Below are positions 19,150-22,439 of a DNA stretch of 22,439 nucleotides, in pieces. Positions within the stretch are counted from its first letter, which is position 1; every line of letters begins with the position of its first letter. The DNA is from a virus. The DNA lies in IMG/VR virus record IMGVR_UViG_3300047550_002398, positions 1 to 22,439 of that record, one strand, 5' to 3'. The position numbers and the translations under genes are program-made. The notes under the pieces were generated by a model. The model had not been told where the DNA came from. It was given only the letters and a program-made list of their open reading frames with translations, and did no database searches.

Positions 19150-19151
19150 AT

Positions 19152-20039
19152 ATGCCAACTCAAGTTTATGTCAAGCAAGATGAATCTTATGAGGCGGGAT
19201 TAAGTCTAGCATCAGATGCAGACATTATATCTGGTATTTATCAAGTCTTTGTGTCACTTGTATATGAGTGGGGAGACGTTATTGTAGATGAAGAGATCGC
19301 AACGAGAGATTCGGCGGGAGAGTATAGTTATGAATTTACCACCAATGACTTAAATAGTTATGGTAAACATAAAATTATTTGGAAATATACAGAGGGTGGC
19401 ACCGACTATACAGTAGTTGAATATATCAATGTTTATAAACCATATATAACAGATAGCGAGTTTTTCGAGGCATATCCATCTTTAGAAACAGAGTTCTCAG
19501 ATCAATTTGATGCAATGGAGCGGAGAGTCCGTGCATTTATCGAAACTGTCTGCGGTCAAAAGTTTCAGTCTATAAAAAATAAATCTTTAACTTATGAGGG
19601 AGATAATCATGAAAATTTATTTCTCGGATTAAGATGTACTAATTTACTTGAGGTAACGCAAAAACCAGATATAGATGTAACAGATACTACAGAAGTAACA
19701 GTAGAATCTAAGATATATTTACGAAGAACAGAACAGGTTATTCCCATTGCGACTCAAGAACAAAAATATATTCAACCTAAATTTATGAGTGATATTTTTT
19801 ATATCGTTCGAGCAGATTGGGGCTGGGATTCAGTACCCACTAATATCACCGAAGCCGCCAGTTTACTAATTGTAGATCTGTGCAATCTTGATACAGCATA
19901 TAGTAAACACGGTATCTCATCAGTCAAAATGGATCAATATTCTTTAAACTTCGCAGATGCTGCATCGTTTGGCACTGGCAATATTGAGGTCGATGTGCTT
20001 TTGATGGACTACATACTTTATACAATGGGATTAATATAA
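19152..20039 (+). CDS. head-tail connector (gp6-like) fused to an Ig-like domain
   Basis: A 295-residue protein. Residues 1-100 form the Ig-like domain related to the preceding 97-residue protein. Residues about 100-295 look like an HK97 gp6/adaptor-type head-tail connector: ITDSEFFEAYPSLETEFSDQ, then helical FDAMERRVRAFIETVCGQKF (the adaptor helix), a beta segment (LRCTNLLEVTQKPDIDVTD), and a C-terminal helix (AASLLIVDLCNLDTAY). The adaptor binds the portal underside as the first connector ring. TAATG overlap with the next gene. Confidence is moderate: the fold call rests on order and the FEAYPSL and helix patterns. Confidence 0.75.
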   Translation: MPTQVYVKQDESYEAGLSLASDADIISGIYQVFVSLVYEWGDVIVDEEIATRDSAGEYSYEFTTNDLNSYGKHKIIWKYTEGGTDYTVVEYINVYKPYITDSEFFEAYPSLETEFSDQFDAMERRVRAFIETVCGQKFQSIKNKSLTYEGDNHENLFLGLRCTNLLEVTQKPDIDVTDTTEVTVESKIYLRRTEQVIPIATQEQKYIQPKFMSDIFYIVRADWGWDSVPTNITEAASLLIVDLCNLDTAYSKHGISSVKMDQYSLNFADAASFGTGNIEVDVLLMDYILYTMGLI

Positions 20040-20407
20040 TGAATTTTATGCCAATGAAACACTCAGCGGACATTTACAGCAAAACTACCGCCACCTCACC
20101 AGCCGGACAAAAGAAAGCCTCTTGGTCGTTAGAAAGTGAGTCTGTAGTTTGTGCATTCCTGCCAAAAGATCAAAAGGTAATTAATTTTTTAATAGATAAA
20201 ACATATGGCTATGATCAAAATCTACATTTTTTCTTTCTATCGAATGCCAATATTGATTTCTCAAAGCGATTGAAAAATATAAAAAATAATTTTGGTGAAA
20301 TACTAGAGGCAGGTCCGATAGAGATTACTAGCATCGTGAAATGCCCCGCCCCTAGCGGAAAAATCAATCATATAGAGGTATCAGGACGCCGGGTAATTGA
20401 GGAGTAA
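20039..20407 (+). CDS. head closure protein (gp16/stopper-like)
   Basis: A 122-residue protein with the features of the small beta-barrel head-closure/stopper group: an N-terminal MKHSADIYSKTTATSPAGQKKASWS segment (shown here only in part as pattern 'aDIY.kt...aGqkkasW'), then a central strand CAFLPKDQ and a long Lys-rich loop, ending in an EVSGRRVIEE strand. It is the second connector ring after the adaptor. ATG overlaps the previous stop as TAATG; later ATGs at 20048 and 20054 are possible starts. Confidence 0.7.
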   Translation: MNFMPMKHSADIYSKTTATSPAGQKKASWSLESESVVCAFLPKDQKVINFLIDKTYGYDQNLHFFFLSNANIDFSKRLKNIKNNFGEILEAGPIEITSIVKCPAPSGKINHIEVSGRRVIEE

Positions 20408-20409
20408 TT

Positions 20410-21054
20410 ATGTTTAAAACTAGAATTAATCATAGAGTGGTAGTTTCAGCTGGTTTGCAGGCAGCGAAAATAGCCGATGCCAATATCAAAGGAGCTCTGC
20501 TTAAGTGGCGAGAAGATTTAATTAATGAAGCTCAAAAGATTTTAGATGACCAAGATACCTGGACATATCCATATGAACACGTTACAGATGCCGCAGGCAG
20601 GTCCGGAGGCAGCGAAGTTCGAGAGGAACATGGATCGCAGCATTTTAAATTCAGCAAAGCAGGAAATCCTCTTGGATACGTTCCTTACTACGATATGATT
20701 CTTGAAGACGCTAGTCCTGAATATATTGGTACTTTCTTACTAGAGGGGACAGCCCCCCATGAGATTCAGGCCGTTAACTCAAATCAACTGGTGTGGGACC
20801 ATGAATACTCAGGTCTTGGCTTCGGCTCAGCCCAGAGAGTTATGCACCCCGGATCGGAAGGGAAGGCTGAGCTTATTGGAAAACTTATTGGAGATAAGGG
20901 AATGGAGTTATATGGAAAAATGACAGTCGAACTCAATGCTATCGGAAACGGCATTTTTAGACCCATAGGTACCTACTCCGCCTATCAGTCAACGCGATTT
21001 GGAGGCAGCGTAACAAACGTTGGCGAGCCATCTGTTAGGGATGTAATAGAATGA
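20410..21054 (+). CDS. HK97 gp10-like neck/tail-completion protein
   Basis: A 214-residue protein. The HK97 gp10 pattern is visible: an N-terminal helical part (KGALLKWREDLINEAQKILD), then EGTAPHEIQAVNS, and RVMHPGSEGKAELIG, that is, the paired 'GT.PH.I' and 'hpG' motifs of this family. The protein joins head to tail during maturation. It is longer than many members because of an insert after residue 50. It begins two bases after the preceding stop and overlaps the next gene by four bases (ATGA). Confidence 0.82.
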   Translation: MFKTRINHRVVVSAGLQAAKIADANIKGALLKWREDLINEAQKILDDQDTWTYPYEHVTDAAGRSGGSEVREEHGSQHFKFSKAGNPLGYVPYYDMILEDASPEYIGTFLLEGTAPHEIQAVNSNQLVWDHEYSGLGFGSAQRVMHPGSEGKAELIGKLIGDKGMELYGKMTVELNAIGNGIFRPIGTYSAYQSTRFGGSVTNVGEPSVRDVIE

Positions 21055-21464
21055 TAATTTATAGTATTAATGACTATTTACAAAATGATAACGACCTATT
21101 GACGACCAGTGACCAAGATTCAATTATATTTCGCCCATTTCTTGGCTCCGACGACGACGCTGCGCCCATTTTCCTCTACCAGTATAATCCAGATATAAAA
21201 AGTCAAGATCAGTACTATATTCACACTGATTCCGTGTGGTATACTGTATTAGATACAGATGTAGATAGAGGATTCAATCTACAAAATATAATTATTAATA
21301 TCCTGAATAAGGCTGATCGAATTCAGGAAACGGCAATTGACGACACATTTGGGAGACTTTTGTACTCAACCCTAAGTAGGACCATACAGCGGCAGCCTTC
21401 TACAGTAGAGGGGTATTACCAGCTATCTGCACTGTTTGAAATCTGCTGGGTGCCATTAGATTAA
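21051..21464 (+). CDS. tail terminator protein
   Basis: A 137-residue protein between the gp10-like protein and the tail tube, where tail terminators lie. Features fit: the N-terminal helix (INDYLQNDNDLLTTSD), a strand (DSIIFRPFLGS), a short loop of Asp residues, VWYTVLDTDVDRGFNLQNIIINILN, and a C-terminal strand (YYQLSALFEICWVPL) ending the fold. The ATG overlaps the previous stop as ATGA, so translation is coupled. The family is divergent, so the call leans on synteny. Confidence 0.68.
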   Translation: MIIYSINDYLQNDNDLLTTSDQDSIIFRPFLGSDDDAAPIFLYQYNPDIKSQDQYYIHTDSVWYTVLDTDVDRGFNLQNIIINILNKADRIQETAIDDTFGRLLYSTLSRTIQRQPSTVEGYYQLSALFEICWVPLD

Positions 21465-21493
21465 TTGCTTTTTATTAAAAAAAATAGTATGAT
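21465..21493 (+). promoter_or_regulatory. promoter for the 65-residue gene and tail tube
   Basis: TTGCTT (21465-21470), 17 bases, TATGAT (21488-21493). It starts right after the tail terminator stop. ATG 21502 follows the -10 by eight bases, so the transcript is leaderless or nearly so; AAGGG sits between the two. Confidence 0.55.
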
Positions 21494-21501
21494 AAGGGTG
21501 T

Positions 21502-21699
21502 ATGACAATGTATACTGCAATTACATACATTGGTAAAACGCCAGGTTTTATCGCTAGGGTAGGCAAACGTACATATGAATTTGAGTGGCAAAAGTCATTA
21601 GGCATCGGCAGACGCCCTGAAGAGGTCGATTTTGTCCATGCAGTGCGTTTATCCAAGCGTAGGGATAGAAATGGTAAAAAAATGTTTGTCCTTGAATAA
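21502..21699 (+). CDS. small basic phage protein between tail terminator and tail tube
   Basis: A 65-residue, Arg/Lys-rich protein. It has a beta-like N-terminus (MYTAITYIGKTPGFIARV), TYEFEWQKSLGIGRRPEEVDF in the middle and a basic end (RLSKRRDRNGKKMFVLE). It reads like a small phage structural or regulatory protein of unknown role. An in-frame ATG lies at 21508 two codons later. The promoter at 21465-21493 precedes it, and the tail tube gene follows after a strong AAGGAGG. Family not recognised. Confidence 0.68.
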   Translation: MTMYTAITYIGKTPGFIARVGKRTYEFEWQKSLGIGRRPEEVDFVHAVRLSKRRDRNGKKMFVLE

Positions 21700-21711
21700 G
21701 GAGGTTATTTC

Positions 21712-22308
21712 ATGGCTGTAACATTCGCAAATATTATCGTAGGTGAAGGTACGCTGTATGTTAGTAATAACAACGTTGGGTCTACAGCCCCCGGCAGCAT
21801 TTCTTTCACTGACGTAGGTGGGACCCAAGAAGGTGTAATGATTTCTTGGGAGCCTGACATGGTGGACATTGAGGTAGACCAATTTGGTGATGCCGCTCGT
21901 GTGATCCAGTCAAAAGTTAAGGTAATGGTTAAGACTAAGATGGCTGAGACAACATTCAGTAACTTAGCTTTAGCATGGGGATACGGTGGTGCTACTGATT
22001 TCGGTGACACATCTCAGACAGACACCACCAAAACAGGTGTAGTCACTTCAGGTGGTACAACTACATTAAATATCGGTATCCACAGCGCTCTCCCAGAGGA
22101 GCGCGCTATCAAGGTAACCGGACCAGCCCCAGGTGCTACAACAGTCACACCAAAGACACGTACATACATTTGTACTCGTGCAGTGTCTGTGGGTTCGGTG
22201 GAGGTTGCCTACAAGCGCAACGAAAACTCTGCCCTCCCCGTTGAGTTCCGTATCCTCCCCAATGCTTCGCAGACGGGCAAGGAATACGGTACTGTTGTAG
22301 ATGCGTAA
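21712..22308 (+). CDS. major tail tube protein
   Basis: A 198-residue protein rich in Thr, Val and Gly. The N-terminus (MAVTFANIIVGEGTLYVSNN) with SFTDVGGTQEGVMISWEPDMVDIEVDQ and a later RVIQSKVKVMVKTKMAETTF segment is the tail-tube pattern: a beta-sandwich with an 'iGzteG...v' strand and a long hairpin. C-terminal strands (ALPVEFRILPNASQTG) close the fold. AAGGAGG lies seven bases upstream of ATG. It directly precedes the assembly chaperone, the usual order. Codon use leans to C/G-ending codons, as for the capsid protein. Confidence 0.88.
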   Translation: MAVTFANIIVGEGTLYVSNNNVGSTAPGSISFTDVGGTQEGVMISWEPDMVDIEVDQFGDAARVIQSKVKVMVKTKMAETTFSNLALAWGYGGATDFGDTSQTDTTKTGVVTSGGTTTLNIGIHSALPEERAIKVTGPAPGATTVTPKTRTYICTRAVSVGSVEVAYKRNENSALPVEFRILPNASQTGKEYGTVVDA

Positions 22309-22335
22309 TAACTAAAAATTAGGAGGTGAGTCTTT

Positions 22336-22439
22336 GTGAGTAACAAGGACTTAGTAACTGGAACGAAAATTAACATTGGAGAGGAAACAGTAGAGGTTAG
22401 ACCTCTTACAATCCGTCAACTTCGTCGTTTTATTAAGGT
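22336..22439 (+). CDS. tail assembly chaperone, N-terminal part (partial)
   Basis: Open to the window end. GTG 22336 has AGGAGG (22321-22326) nine bases upstream. The 34 complete codons end in VEVRPLTIRQLRRFIK, a sequence pattern common at the start of siphovirus tail assembly chaperones next to the tube gene. A frameshift to make a longer form, frequent in this family, would lie beyond the window. Confidence 0.72.
   Translation, partial: MSNKDLVTGTKINIGEETVEVRPLTIRQLRRFIK

Overview
The window looks like a stretch of a tailed double-stranded DNA bacteriophage genome, probably a siphovirus. All genes that I accept lie on the + strand, packed tightly with many short overlaps. The order portal, maturation protease/scaffold, major capsid protein, head-tail connectors, tail terminator, tail tube and tail assembly chaperone is the classical HK97-like head-to-tail order. 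The host is probably an actinobacterium. The reasons are many promoters that place the start codon at the expected transcription start (leaderless mRNAs, common in Actinobacteria), a class II NrdJ ribonucleotide reductase, and small-protein families that I associate with actinophages. The low G+C of much of the window makes this an inference only.

Layout. 1-1503: tRNA genes (one partial, then Ser-UGA, Pro-UGG, Thr-UGU) interleaved with small genes, including an 81-residue protein with its own promoter, a leader of three perfect hairpins and a terminator. 1537-6099: a zinc-ribbon protein and six glycosyltransferases (one GT-B, five GT-A), very A+T rich; the last carries a run of nine G. 6145-8256: promoter and class II ribonucleotide reductase. 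8272-8995: three small proteins. 8995-14104: portal, an 81-residue unknown, a strong promoter with a dyad, a 700-residue protease-scaffold fusion with in-frame internal starts, and the major capsid protein, followed by a UUCG hairpin terminator. 14176-18831: small protein, two beta-rich structural proteins, an unknown, and an 875-residue Ser/Thr-rich repeat fibre, probably head decoration because it lies upstream of the connectors. 18856-22439: Ig-like protein, Ig-connector fusion, head closure, gp10-like neck protein, tail terminator, a small protein, tail tube, and the start of a tail assembly chaperone.

How it works together. The structural block builds the capsid and neck. NrdJ would supply deoxynucleotides for replication. 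The tRNAs read A-ending codons, which fits an A+T-rich phage in a less A+T-rich host. The glycosyltransferases may decorate virion proteins, with the Ser/Thr-rich fibre as a candidate substrate (inference). The two most unusual regulatory layers are a recurrent TGnTAnnnT element six bases before ATG, which gives many genes a private leaderless promoter, and nested ribosome binding sites inside the protease-scaffold gene that coincide with its domain borders.

No stretch longer than 300 bases lacks a gene. Function calls are from reading translations and motifs by eye; no database search was possible.
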